Source of the DNA: Catenovulum sediminis
Lineage (GTDB): Bacteria > Pseudomonadota > Gammaproteobacteria > Enterobacterales > Alteromonadaceae
Assembly: GCF_040270295.1 (NCBI RefSeq)
Contig: NZ_JBELOE010000211.1
Direction: 5' to 3' (one strand)
DNA length: 64,000 bases
Below the pieces are notes generated by a model that saw only the letters and a program-made list of their open reading frames with translations, did not search any database and was not told the DNA's origin. A program made the position numbers and the translations under genes. The first letter of the stretch is position 1, and each line of letters begins with the position of its first letter. Shown here one piece after another: positions 7,218-15,436 of this stretch.

Positions 7218-9419
7218 ATGTATAAATACTTCCTCCAAAAAATCTTAAGCTTGTTAGCAATTAGTATAATGAGTAGCCGTTTACTTGCTGACACAGTGGA
7301 TATTCCGAACTTGTCTGCACAGCTTGTGGTTGATGGCCAATTAAATGAAGCTGTTTGGCAAAAAGCAGCAGCGTTTCGCCTTAATTATGTTACTTTTCCT
7401 TACGATAATATTGAACCTCCTGTGCAGACAACTGCTTTCGTATTTTACGATGCACATTATTTATACGTTGGTTTTAAAGCTGAAGATAATACACCTGAAC
7501 GTATTCGCTCACATTTAAAAGATAGAGATATGGTTTGGAGCGATGATTTAGTGGGCTTCAAATTAGATACCTATAACAATGCTAAATTTGCGTATCAATT
7601 TTTTATTAACCCAGATTCGGTGCAAATCGACTCATTAGCTAATGAGTTTGACAAAACCTCGGCAGATGACTGGAATGCAATTTGGAAAGCCAGTGCGCAG
7701 TTGACGCCTAATGGATATCAGGCCGAGTTTAAAATTCCTTTTGATCAACTCAGTTTTGTGGATAGTACGCAGCTGAAAAATTGGAAAATTGAGCTTATTC
7801 GACGCTACCCACGTAATCTGGATTACCATATTTCTAACGTTAAAAAAGACAAAAATCAAGAATGTGAATTGTGTCAAATGCAAAATATTCGAGGTTTTAC
7901 AAAGGCCACCACCGCGAGCCAATTATTAGTCACGCCTACTGTATCGCTAATCCGGCAGAAACAACGAGAACATTGGCAAGCTGATAATTGGCAAACAGAC
8001 GATAGCGTACAGTTAGGTGCAGACATTAATTGGCAAATTAACTCGAATAGCAAATTAAACGCCACGATTAATCCAGATTTTTCGCAAGTAGAAGAAGACA
8101 GTGCTCAACTCGACGTAAATACGACTTACTCCTTGTATTATGATGAAAAAAGAAGGTTTTTTGTCGAAAATAGCGATCAGTTTGGCAGTTTGTTTGATCT
8201 GTTACATACTCGGAATATTGCTCAGCCGGAGATCGGCGTCAAATTTGTAAACCGCAGTGAAAAGCATAGTTTTGCAACCTTGTTGACCAACGACGAATCA
8301 ACTTTTGTACAAGTGCCTGACATTTTAAGCTCCCGTATTGTTGAGTATCAACATAAAAGTACAAATGCAGCAGCTCGTTATCGATTTGATAGCAGCAAAT
8401 ATTTTAGTATTGGTGGTTTAGCAACGGTGCGTCAAAGTGATAACTATCACAATCATGTAGTGGCGCTTGATAGTAAATATAGCCTAACCGACAGCACTGC
8501 AATTGAAGGGCAAATTGTTTGGTCTGACACCGCGTATCCTGACAGTTTTAATCAAACAGATCCTAAATCAGGCAGTGCTTGGCAAGTAAAGCTTAATCAT
8601 AACCAACGTAATTTCTGGTTTAATGCCGAATACCAGCAAATAGAACAGAATTTTCGAGCTGATTTAGGCTTTGTAAGTAGTGTTAACCGGAGACATCAAA
8701 AAGTGCGTGCCGGCTATGTTGAGTATGACCAACAATCGGCCTGGAATCAGTTTGAATTTTGGTTAGGTGGTGAAAAGAAAAGTACGTTGGATAATCAGCC
8801 CATAGAAGATAACGTTGAAATTCAATTTAATGTTAAAGGTCCGAAACAATCGCGTATTAGCACTGGGGCCGGTATACAACATAAGGTAGGACGAGATTTA
8901 CAGCAAGGTTTGTTTAATACCAATTTTGCCTTCTTTTATGGTGAAATGAACCTAACACCCACTGTATTTAGTAGCGTCTTGTTATTACGTGCAAAAGCCG
9001 TTGATTATGCAAATAACAGGCAAGGTGATAAATTTCAAATCCAGCCTATTGTAAAGTGGAACCTCAACAAACATTTAAATGTAGAAGTGATTCATACGTA
9101 CGAAAATATGGACTCGGCAGGTGATGATTTATACTTGGTTAACTTATCTGATTTGCGTTTTAGTTATCAGTATAACCATAGTCATAAAAGTAGTTTGTCA
9201 TTACTCTATAACAACATAAAACATAATCTGCAAAACTATCCCAATAGCGACCCGGCGAAGTATCAAAAATTATCTGCAAAATTTGTTCATAGCTGGCGAT
9301 TTGATGCTTTTACGGCTGCCTATTTTGGGTTATCGGTCAATATGATCAATAACGAGGTCCTACAACAGCTAACAACACAACAAAAAGCGGTCTTTTTTAA
9401 AGTGAGTTACACTTTCTAA
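7218..9419 (+). CDS. CBM9-like/DUF5916 outer-membrane-type protein
   Basis: The 733-residue protein has a signal peptide ending near LLADT. A carbohydrate-binding family 9-like domain follows (about residues 30-225), with DGQLNEAVWQKA and DDLVGFKLDTYNN. The rest matches the DUF5916 type: ATINPDFSQVEEDSAQLDVN and EKRRFFVENSDQF are its usual marks. Alternating hydrophobic residues and a final VSYTF suggest a beta-barrel inserted by the BAM machinery. Members often stand beside polysaccharide-degrading genes and may bind or admit glycans, but the exact role is not established. It is divergent from the AraC gene and 218 bases upstream of GH53. No TonB-dependent receptor is present in the island, so this may be its outer-membrane component (inference). 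Confidence 0.8.
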   Translation: MYKYFLQKILSLLAISIMSSRLLADTVDIPNLSAQLVVDGQLNEAVWQKAAAFRLNYVTFPYDNIEPPVQTTAFVFYDAHYLYVGFKAEDNTPERIRSHLKDRDMVWSDDLVGFKLDTYNNAKFAYQFFINPDSVQIDSLANEFDKTSADDWNAIWKASAQLTPNGYQAEFKIPFDQLSFVDSTQLKNWKIELIRRYPRNLDYHISNVKKDKNQECELCQMQNIRGFTKATTASQLLVTPTVSLIRQKQREHWQADNWQTDDSVQLGADINWQINSNSKLNATINPDFSQVEEDSAQLDVNTTYSLYYDEKRRFFVENSDQFGSLFDLLHTRNIAQPEIGVKFVNRSEKHSFATLLTNDESTFVQVPDILSSRIVEYQHKSTNAAARYRFDSSKYFSIGGLATVRQSDNYHNHVVALDSKYSLTDSTAIEGQIVWSDTAYPDSFNQTDPKSGSAWQVKLNHNQRNFWFNAEYQQIEQNFRADLGFVSSVNRRHQKVRAGYVEYDQQSAWNQFEFWLGGEKKSTLDNQPIEDNVEIQFNVKGPKQSRISTGAGIQHKVGRDLQQGLFNTNFAFFYGEMNLTPTVFSSVLLLRAKAVDYANNRQGDKFQIQPIVKWNLNKHLNVEVIHTYENMDSAGDDLYLVNLSDLRFSYQYNHSHKSSLSLLYNNIKHNLQNYPNSDPAKYQKLSAKFVHSWRFDAFTAAYFGLSVNMINNEVLQQLTTQQKAVFFKVSYTF

Positions 9420-9435
9420 CAGCTGAAGTATTGTT

Positions 9436-9449
9436 GGTAAACGTTGTCC
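9436..9449. promoter_or_regulatory. Possible LacI-family operator, weaker copy
   Basis: GGTAAACGTTGTCC lies 17 bases after the DUF5916 stop. Its left half and centre match the stronger copy at 9586, and both are preceded by TTGTT and followed by T-rich sequence. The symmetry is partial. It may be an auxiliary operator for the GH53 promoter. Confidence 0.4.
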
Positions 9450-9585
9450 TTTTGTTTTGAGGGGTAATGAAATTCATGAATAATTTTAATACTAAACTCT
9501 ACCTTTAATTGACATGTAGCCAAGGTTGCACCTTGTTTTGTTGTTTATTTGTTATTTTTGGTTATCTAATGTTTGCGTTTTTGTT

Positions 9586-9599
9586 GGTAAGCGTTTACC
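9586..9599. promoter_or_regulatory. LacI-family operator before the GH53 gene
   Basis: GGTAAGCGTTTACC is a near-perfect palindrome of the type bound by LacI/GalR regulators (NNTAANCGNTTANN, central CG). It lies 42 bases before ATG 9641, inside the upstream extension of the open frame. This supports the later start and implies sugar-responsive repression. No LacI-type gene lies in the window, so the regulator would be encoded elsewhere. Confidence 0.6.
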
Positions 9600-9640
9600 T
9601 TTGTTTTTCATATCAAAAGGAAAAACTTAGGACGCTTATG

Positions 9641-11605
9641 ATGAATACACGATGCAACAAAATGATCGCATTGGTAATGACGACGTTGTTTGTCGCCTGT
9701 AGTGCTGATATATCCGTGACGGATACGGAAACCGAAAATAACTCGCCGGTCGAAAATGACCCGCATGACTCTAGCCTTTATGTTCAGCCGATCGAAAACC
9801 TGAACTCAGATTTTATTAAAGGTGCCGATATTTCAACCCTTTTACAAGTGGAAGAGAGTGGGGGTGTTTTTTATGATGAAGACGGTAATCCAGCAGATGC
9901 TATTCAAGTGTTGGCTGAGCACGGCGTCAATTGGGTACGTTTAAGGTTATGGAACGACCCATATGACGTATCTTGGATACAAGATGTAACAGGCTTTGAA
10001 GTACAAGGCGCAACGGGTGCCGGGACAAACGATTTGCCACGTACCATTGAAATGGCTAAACGCGCCAAAGCAGCCGGTCTGAATATATTATTAGATTTTC
10101 ATTACAGTGACTTTTGGGCGCATCCGGGTCAACAGTATATGCCAGATGCTTGGGTTGGATTGTCGCAACAGGAAGTTGAGCAGGCTTTATACGACTTTAC
10201 CTACGACACGCTGATGGCAATGGAAAACGAAGATGTATTCCCGCAAATGGTTCAAATCGGTAATGAGATTAATTCTGGGTTAGTTGCTCCACAGGGCGAC
10301 GGTTTAACTTCGCAAAATGCAATTGCGCTGTTAAAACAAGGCAGTCAAGCCGTTCGGGATGCTCAAGCTGCGGTTGGAAAAAGCAGTAAAATCATGATTC
10401 ATTTAGCCGATGGGGGCAATAATGGCACTTTTGTCTGGGCATTTGACGCTTTTACCCAAGCTAATCTGGATTATGACATCATTGGTCTGTCTTATTACCC
10501 ATACTGGCACGGCACATTGGCCGAGTTGCAATTTAACCTGGACGATATCAGCGCAAAATACAATAAAGAAGTGATAGTGGTAGAAACCGCGCACGGATTT
10601 ACGGTAGAACAAGGCCCGGATGAAGGCGGTAATATCTTCAATTCAGATTCTGCATTAGCCGCTGGGTTTGCCGCAACAGTGCAAGGTCAGGCAACGGCAA
10701 TGCGCGAAATTATGAACGTTGTCGCGCAAGTGCCTGCTGATTTGGGACGTGGTATTTTTTACTGGGAACCGGCATGGTTAGGTGTGCAAGGTGCTGGTTG
10801 GGTGACAGGTGCAAACAACGGCTGGGAAAATCAAGCGATGTTTGCTTATAACGGGCAAGTATTAGATTCAATGGATGTGTTTTGGAAAGTCAGTCAAGAT
10901 ACAAGCGTTGAGGCGCCTACATTAGTTTCTTTGTTAGAAGCGGATATTGAATTCGAGCAAGGCGATGATCTTGTATTACCGAATCAGGTATTCACTTTAT
11001 ATAGTGACGACTCTTATCGGCATGTCAATGTATCGTGGAGTAATGCCAGCAGTATTTCAACCAACACTGCGGGTGAATTTGATTTGGTGGGGTCGACAAT
11101 CGAGCGTGGTGAACCCGTGACCGCAAAAGTAACTGTGACCGAAAAAGTGGTCGATGAAAACCAAAGTATACTGCAGAATTTTGATTTTGAATCCGGTCAG
11201 TTAGAACCATGGGTTATTAGTGCGGGAACTGCGGGACTCGCTTTAGCAGATAAAGCGGCAGATGCTTACAGTGGTCAATATGCGCTGCATTTTTGGAGTA
11301 CAAGCGCACAAAGTCAAAGTGCAAAGCAAATTCAAACGAATGTTCCCAATGGGCGGTACAAAATATCGGCTTGGATTATGGGGGAAAGCAGTGCGCAAAG
11401 CGCTTCGAAATTGACTGCAACAAGCGGTAATACGACCATGGATTCTGATATTGTATTTGCCGGCTGGGCAAATTGGGTGCAAGTAGAACTGGAACTTGAG
11501 GTTATAAACAACCAATTGTCAGTTACTGTCGATATCGAGGAAGCCGTGGATTCATGGGGCAATATAGACAATATTCAAGCTGAGCTTATAAGCCCAGCGG
11601 GTTAA
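9641..11605 (+). CDS. GH53 arabinogalactan endo-beta-1,4-galactanase, lipoprotein with C-terminal modules
   Basis: GH53 enzymes cut beta-1,4-galactan, the side chain of pectin. The catalytic domain covers about residues 45-425. QIGNEINSG carries the acid/base E209 and VVETAHGF the nucleophile E315, and ADISTLLQVEESGG plus NWVRLRLWNDP are further family marks. After it come a small Ig-like domain (about 430-500) and a beta-sandwich carbohydrate-binding module (about 510-654), possibly CBM61-like. The frame is open back to 9509, but the upstream part contains an operator and no membrane-protein logic. ATG 9641 has AGGA at 9629-9632 and gives a lipoprotein signal with Cys20 (LFVAC). It is followed by the GH97 gene. 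Confidence 0.9.
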   Translation: MNTRCNKMIALVMTTLFVACSADISVTDTETENNSPVENDPHDSSLYVQPIENLNSDFIKGADISTLLQVEESGGVFYDEDGNPADAIQVLAEHGVNWVRLRLWNDPYDVSWIQDVTGFEVQGATGAGTNDLPRTIEMAKRAKAAGLNILLDFHYSDFWAHPGQQYMPDAWVGLSQQEVEQALYDFTYDTLMAMENEDVFPQMVQIGNEINSGLVAPQGDGLTSQNAIALLKQGSQAVRDAQAAVGKSSKIMIHLADGGNNGTFVWAFDAFTQANLDYDIIGLSYYPYWHGTLAELQFNLDDISAKYNKEVIVVETAHGFTVEQGPDEGGNIFNSDSALAAGFAATVQGQATAMREIMNVVAQVPADLGRGIFYWEPAWLGVQGAGWVTGANNGWENQAMFAYNGQVLDSMDVFWKVSQDTSVEAPTLVSLLEADIEFEQGDDLVLPNQVFTLYSDDSYRHVNVSWSNASSISTNTAGEFDLVGSTIERGEPVTAKVTVTEKVVDENQSILQNFDFESGQLEPWVISAGTAGLALADKAADAYSGQYALHFWSTSAQSQSAKQIQTNVPNGRYKISAWIMGESSAQSASKLTATSGNTTMDSDIVFAGWANWVQVELELEVINNQLSVTVDIEEAVDSWGNIDNIQAELISPAG

Positions 11606-11667
11606 AGAATATTGAGCAGTTTCGAGAAAAATAATTCGCGTAATGTAACTGATGCTTAACCACTCTT

Positions 11668-11707
11668 AAGGTATTTATAGAAGAATAAATTAATCTGCAA
11701 ATACCTT
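11668..11707 (+). promoter_or_regulatory. Hairpin just before the GH97 ribosome binding site
   Basis: AAGGTATTT (11668-11676) pairs with AAATACCTT (11699-11707) across a 22-base loop. The right arm ends three bases before the AGG that serves the ATG at 11720. It could affect translation, act as a weak processing site between the GH53 and GH97 genes, or have no role. Confidence 0.35.
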
Positions 11708-11719
11708 TTGAGGTTTTAT

Positions 11720-13777
11720 ATGCGAATTTTTACCCTACTTGCAAGCTGTTTATGCATAGTCTTTATGACAGCTTGCTCTAATCCAGAACAATTAAAAAAG
11801 CCTAAATTAACGGTAATCGATAGGGCGAACACTCCATTAAGTGTGAGCTCGCCAGATAATAAAATAGCCGTTTTATTCTCAATCACAGAGTCGGGTGAAT
11901 TTAGATATCAGGTTCAACACCAGCAGCAAGTAATTGTTAAAAAATCACAATTGGGTTTTGAATTTTTGCAGCAACCAGCGTTAACTCAGTTTGAAGTGAT
12001 AGCCAGGCAACAGGTTTCTTACAACAATAGCTGGCAGGCCGTTTGGGGTGAACGTAAAAACATTGTCGAACATTACAACGAACTATTGATATCCCTCAAA
12101 GATAAACACAGTTTACGACTACTAAATTTACGTGTGCGGGTTTTTAATGATGGCATTGGTTTTAGATATGAATTTCCGCAACAAACAGCGATGCAAGCGT
12201 TTGTAATTACCGATGAAAAAACGGAATTTAATATTGCTCAGGATATGCAAAGCTGGTGGATTGAAGCAGATTACAACAGTTATGAAAAAATATATCAGTC
12301 GAGCCAATTACAACAGTTAAAACATGTACAGACGCCGCTAACGATGCGCGCTAAATCGGGGCTGCATTTAAGCATACACGAAGCTGCGCTCACTGATTAT
12401 GCCAGTATGTCACTGCTGCGCAAGCAAGGCACTTTGCTCGAGGCTGAACTCGCACCTTGGGCTGATGGGACAAAAGTGAAGGCAAAAGTGCCTTTCAATA
12501 CACCGTGGCGCACCATTCAAATTGCAGAAAACGCATCACAATTGGTTGAATCAGACTTAATTGTTAATCTAAACGAACCGAACAAGTTACCGGATAGCAG
12601 TTGGATTAGACCAATGAAGTTTATTGGTATCTGGTGGGAAATCCATTTAGGAGTGCATACTTGGCAGGAAGGCCCAAGGCACGGTGCGACGACAGCGCAC
12701 GCGATGGCATACATAGATTTTGCCGCACAAAATAATATTCAAGCAGTGCTATTTGAAGGCTGGAATAAAGGTTGGGAAAAATGGGGGACACGCGAAGCCT
12801 ATGTTGTGCCAACGGATGATTTTGATTTACACAAAGTGGCCAATTACGCTCGAGAAAAAAATATTGTCATCGTCGGTCACAATGAAACCGGAGGAAATAT
12901 CGCAGCGTATGAACAACACGTCGAAGAAATATTTTCACTTTACAATGAGCTGGGGATCAATGTTGTAAAAACGGGTTACGTGGCAGAGCAAGGGTTTGCC
13001 AATGGGGAAAACCATCACGGCCAATTTGCGGTAAGGCACTATCGTAAAATTGTTGAGCTAGCTGCTAAATACAACATTATGCTAAATGTGCATGAACCAG
13101 TGAAAGCAACCGGTATCCGCCGTACGTATCCAAATATGATGACGCGTGAGGGCGCTCGAGGCGGTGAATGGAACGCATGGAGTGAAGGGAATTCGGCTGA
13201 CTACAGCATGATTTTACCCTTCACGCGTTTGCTTGCAGGCCCAATGGACTATACACCGGGGATCTTTGATATAGATTTTAGCAATTTTTCAGGACAGCGT
13301 TATGACTGGTCAGGAAACCCTCAAAATGCGGATTACCGGGTGCGTACAACTTTGGCGCGCCAGTTAGCAAATATGCTCGTGTTGTACAGTCCGATACAAA
13401 TGGCTGCTGATGTTATAGAAAACTATCGGGCGCATCCAGCTTTTGATTTTATCCGCCAATTGGACGTTGATTTTGACGACTCGCAAGTGCTGGCGGCAGA
13501 GGTAGGTGAATATATATACATCGCGCGTCGTAGTGGTAAAACTTGGTTTATCGGTTTAGCGACTAATACACAGTCGCGTACAGCACAGCTCTCACTTGAT
13601 TTCCTTAAGGCAAACAAACGCTATGATGCTCAATTATTTACCGATGCAGCTGATGCTCATTGGCAGACCAATCCCGAGCTATTTGAGATACAACGCCGTG
13701 AAGTTAGGGTAAACGACGTATTGGAAGTAAAGTTAGCGGCGGGTGGTGGCGCAGCCATTATTCTGCAAGAGAAATAA
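11720..13777 (+). CDS. GH97 glycoside hydrolase (inverting, alpha-glucosidase type), lipoprotein
   Basis: The 685-residue lipoprotein (signal ending FMTAC, Cys19) is a GH97 enzyme. GH97 contains calcium-dependent inverting alpha-glucosidases such as SusB and retaining alpha-galactosidases. Here VKTGYV stands where retaining members have a nucleophilic Asp. The Glu residues E389 (HNETGG), E459 (VHEPVK), E477 and E483 (REGARGGEW) reproduce the spacing I recall for SusB E439/E508/E526/E532. An inverting alpha-glucosidase is therefore the best call. The frame is open four codons upstream from a TTG, but ATG 11720 begins a clean signal. It fits with the GH13 gene at the left of the island. Confidence 0.9.
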   Translation: MRIFTLLASCLCIVFMTACSNPEQLKKPKLTVIDRANTPLSVSSPDNKIAVLFSITESGEFRYQVQHQQQVIVKKSQLGFEFLQQPALTQFEVIARQQVSYNNSWQAVWGERKNIVEHYNELLISLKDKHSLRLLNLRVRVFNDGIGFRYEFPQQTAMQAFVITDEKTEFNIAQDMQSWWIEADYNSYEKIYQSSQLQQLKHVQTPLTMRAKSGLHLSIHEAALTDYASMSLLRKQGTLLEAELAPWADGTKVKAKVPFNTPWRTIQIAENASQLVESDLIVNLNEPNKLPDSSWIRPMKFIGIWWEIHLGVHTWQEGPRHGATTAHAMAYIDFAAQNNIQAVLFEGWNKGWEKWGTREAYVVPTDDFDLHKVANYAREKNIVIVGHNETGGNIAAYEQHVEEIFSLYNELGINVVKTGYVAEQGFANGENHHGQFAVRHYRKIVELAAKYNIMLNVHEPVKATGIRRTYPNMMTREGARGGEWNAWSEGNSADYSMILPFTRLLAGPMDYTPGIFDIDFSNFSGQRYDWSGNPQNADYRVRTTLARQLANMLVLYSPIQMAADVIENYRAHPAFDFIRQLDVDFDDSQVLAAEVGEYIYIARRSGKTWFIGLATNTQSRTAQLSLDFLKANKRYDAQLFTDAADAHWQTNPELFEIQRREVRVNDVLEVKLAAGGGAAIILQEK

Positions 13778-13795
13778 GAGAAATAAGAGAAATAA
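13769..13795 (+). repeat. Three tandem 9-bp copies of GAGAAATAA at the GH97 stop codon
   Basis: The unit GAGAAATAA is repeated three times without change at 13769-13777, 13778-13786 and 13787-13795. The first copy holds the last two codons and the stop, so the gene ends in three in-frame stop codons. This looks like slippage duplication with no effect on the protein. Confidence 0.85.
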
Positions 13796-13813
13796 AGCGA
13801 ATAGTTCTATATG

Positions 13814-13845
13814 GCTGTACTGTGCTTTTTACAGTACAGCTTTTT
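13814..13845 (+). terminator. Rho-independent terminator after the GH97 gene
   Basis: A 10-bp inverted repeat, GCTGTACTGT with ACAGTACAGC, encloses a seven-base loop and is followed by TTTTT. A second, overlapping pairing with the downstream CAGCACAGCC is possible. It separates the carbohydrate island from the convergent hslO gene. Confidence 0.85.
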
Positions 13846-13874
13846 ACAGCACAGCCATTGACCACACAACAAAA

Positions 13875-14744
13875 TTAGTGTTGCGGTTTGTCCAGCAGTT
13901 CAGCTAAATTATGTTCGTCAAATTTATAGTCTGTTAAACAGTATTCACACTTAACCGCAATATGACCCTCTTCCTGCAAAATTTGCTGTAGCTCAGATTT
14001 TTCGATGCTGGCTAGAGCATTCAAACTCTTCTCTTGCGAGCAGGTACACTTAAAGGTGACAGTGGACGGTTCGAATAACTTCACGTCTTCTTGATGGTAC
14101 AATCGATACAAAATATCTTGTGCATCCAGTGTAAAGAGCTCTTCTTGCTTAATCGTTTGGGTTAATTGCGCTAAATGTTCTAAGCCTACTTCTATATCAT
14201 CAGAGTGGCCCGGTAAAACTTGTAAAAACATACCCGCTGCTTTTTGTTGATTCGCATCTGCGAACAGCCAAATATGGGTATCCAACTGTTCCGACTGGCG
14301 GAAGTAATCTTCTAAGCAGGCGCTTAATGTTTCTTTTTCCAGTGCCACTACCCCTTGATAGCGCTCACCCTTAATTGGCGTTATGGTAATTACCATATAG
14401 CCTTTGTCGCCGATGATGTCTTTTAACGCAGCAGATGCAGGCTCTGCTGTATAACGCGCCACGCCTCTAAGCGCTTGTTTGTTAGTGCCGTTTATCGCGA
14501 CATAAGATACAGGGCCATTGCCTTGAATTTGTACTGCAATATCACCTTCAAATTTGAGTGTCGCTGTGAGTAAAGAGGTGGCTGCGAAAAGTTCACCAAT
14601 AATATGGGCAATCGGCTCAGGATAATTGTGGTTTTTTAGCATGCTGCGATAGCTTTCCTGCAATTGCACCAGCTCTCCACGCACATTCAGTTGATCAAAA
14701 ATATATCGATTAAGTTGGTCGAGGCTTGTCATAATTTTACTCAT
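13875..14744 (-). CDS. hslO: Hsp33 redox-regulated chaperone
   Basis: Hsp33 is a cytoplasmic holdase that is switched on by oxidation of a zinc-bound cysteine cluster and binds unfolding proteins. The 289-residue product has the normal length and the full C-terminal redox switch: C233 and C235 (KCTCS), then C266 and C269 (KCEYC), in the CxC-N30-CxxC spacing. The N-terminal chaperone core is recognisable from the GPVSYVAINGT and YMVITITP segments. The start overlaps the end of hslR by eight bases, so both are expressed as one heat-shock pair. Confidence 0.95.
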   Translation of the reverse strand: MSKIMTSLDQLNRYIFDQLNVRGELVQLQESYRSMLKNHNYPEPIAHIIGELFAATSLLTATLKFEGDIAVQIQGNGPVSYVAINGTNKQALRGVARYTAEPASAALKDIIGDKGYMVITITPIKGERYQGVVALEKETLSACLEDYFRQSEQLDTHIWLFADANQQKAAGMFLQVLPGHSDDIEVGLEHLAQLTQTIKQEELFTLDAQDILYRLYHQEDVKLFEPSTVTFKCTCSQEKSLNALASIEKSELQQILQEEGHIAVKCEYCLTDYKFDEHNLAELLDKPQH

Positions 14745-15153
14745 TAAAATGTTTAACTTGAATTAATTGGCGCCTTTGTTTTTTATCAGGCTTAGTGTCT
14801 GGTTTAGGATTTAACGAATGCTGAAGTTTGCGCATTTCGGCCAGTTCAGTGCGTTTTTTAATACTCTCGGCTGTTTCTTGATATAAAGCTTGCGCTAACG
14901 GCGCGCTTAACCTTTGTTCAGCTAAACCCAGAATATTGATTTTTTTTTCATCAAATCCCTGTTGGATGGTTAGTTGTGCACCCACTTCGAGATTGCGACT
15001 GGGTTTGCATCTTTGCCCGTTATATTTTACCTTTCCACTTTCAATTGCACCGCGGGCAAGCACTCGGGTTTTAAAAAAACGAGCAGCCCATAGCCATTTA
15101 TCGATACGGACCGAGGTAACTTCGTTTTTGCGTTGGGAACTTTTTGCATTCAT
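14737..15153 (-). CDS. hslR: Hsp15, S4-domain ribosome-associated heat-shock protein
   Basis: Hsp15 binds free 50S subunits that carry a nascent chain and helps to recycle stalled ribosomes. The 138-residue protein has an S4 RNA-binding domain at residues 14-75, with VRIDKWLWAARFFKTR, RGAIESGKVKYNG and PSRNLEVGAQLTI. A basic tail rich in Lys and Gln follows and is usual for the family. It precedes hslO with an eight-base overlap, the standard gene order. It is divergent from the gspC operon across a 283-base gap. Confidence 0.93.
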   Translation of the reverse strand: MNAKSSQRKNEVTSVRIDKWLWAARFFKTRVLARGAIESGKVKYNGQRCKPSRNLEVGAQLTIQQGFDEKKINILGLAEQRLSAPLAQALYQETAESIKKRTELAEMRKLQHSLNPKPDTKPDKKQRRQLIQVKHFNE

Positions 15154-15436
15154 TGACTCACTAAACTCCAGTCAATCAGGTAGTTGTGACGAAACCATGC
15201 GCGGCTAACGCGAACAAAGTGCTATTGTACACGCAAATTATGTACTTCTGCGAGCCTTGACACAGAGACAAAAATGACAAATTTGCAGATTTGTAAAAAA
15301 GATTCGTTAAAATGGCAGTAAATCGGGTTGCAAAATTACTAAAAACGTAACATTCTGTTGCGATAATAAAGGGCTACATTGCCTAATTTATGGCACTGAC
15401 GCCTATTTCAAGAATTTATAAGACTGGTTTAATATT
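15154..15436. other. Divergent region between hslR and gspC
   Basis: This 283-base stretch must carry the promoters for hslR-hslO (minus) and the gsp operon (plus). TTGACA occurs at 15257-15262 and TAAAAT at 15308-15313, but the two are too far apart to form one promoter. TTGCAG (15283) with TAAAAT has a 19-base spacer and is a weak candidate for the gsp promoter. No strong hairpin is seen. Confidence 0.35.

Noticed and set aside
9509..9640. Longer GH53 protein starting at the TTG at 9509
   Set aside because: The extension contains the LacI-type operator, lacks a good ribosome binding site, and would put a second hydrophobic stretch before the lipoprotein signal.
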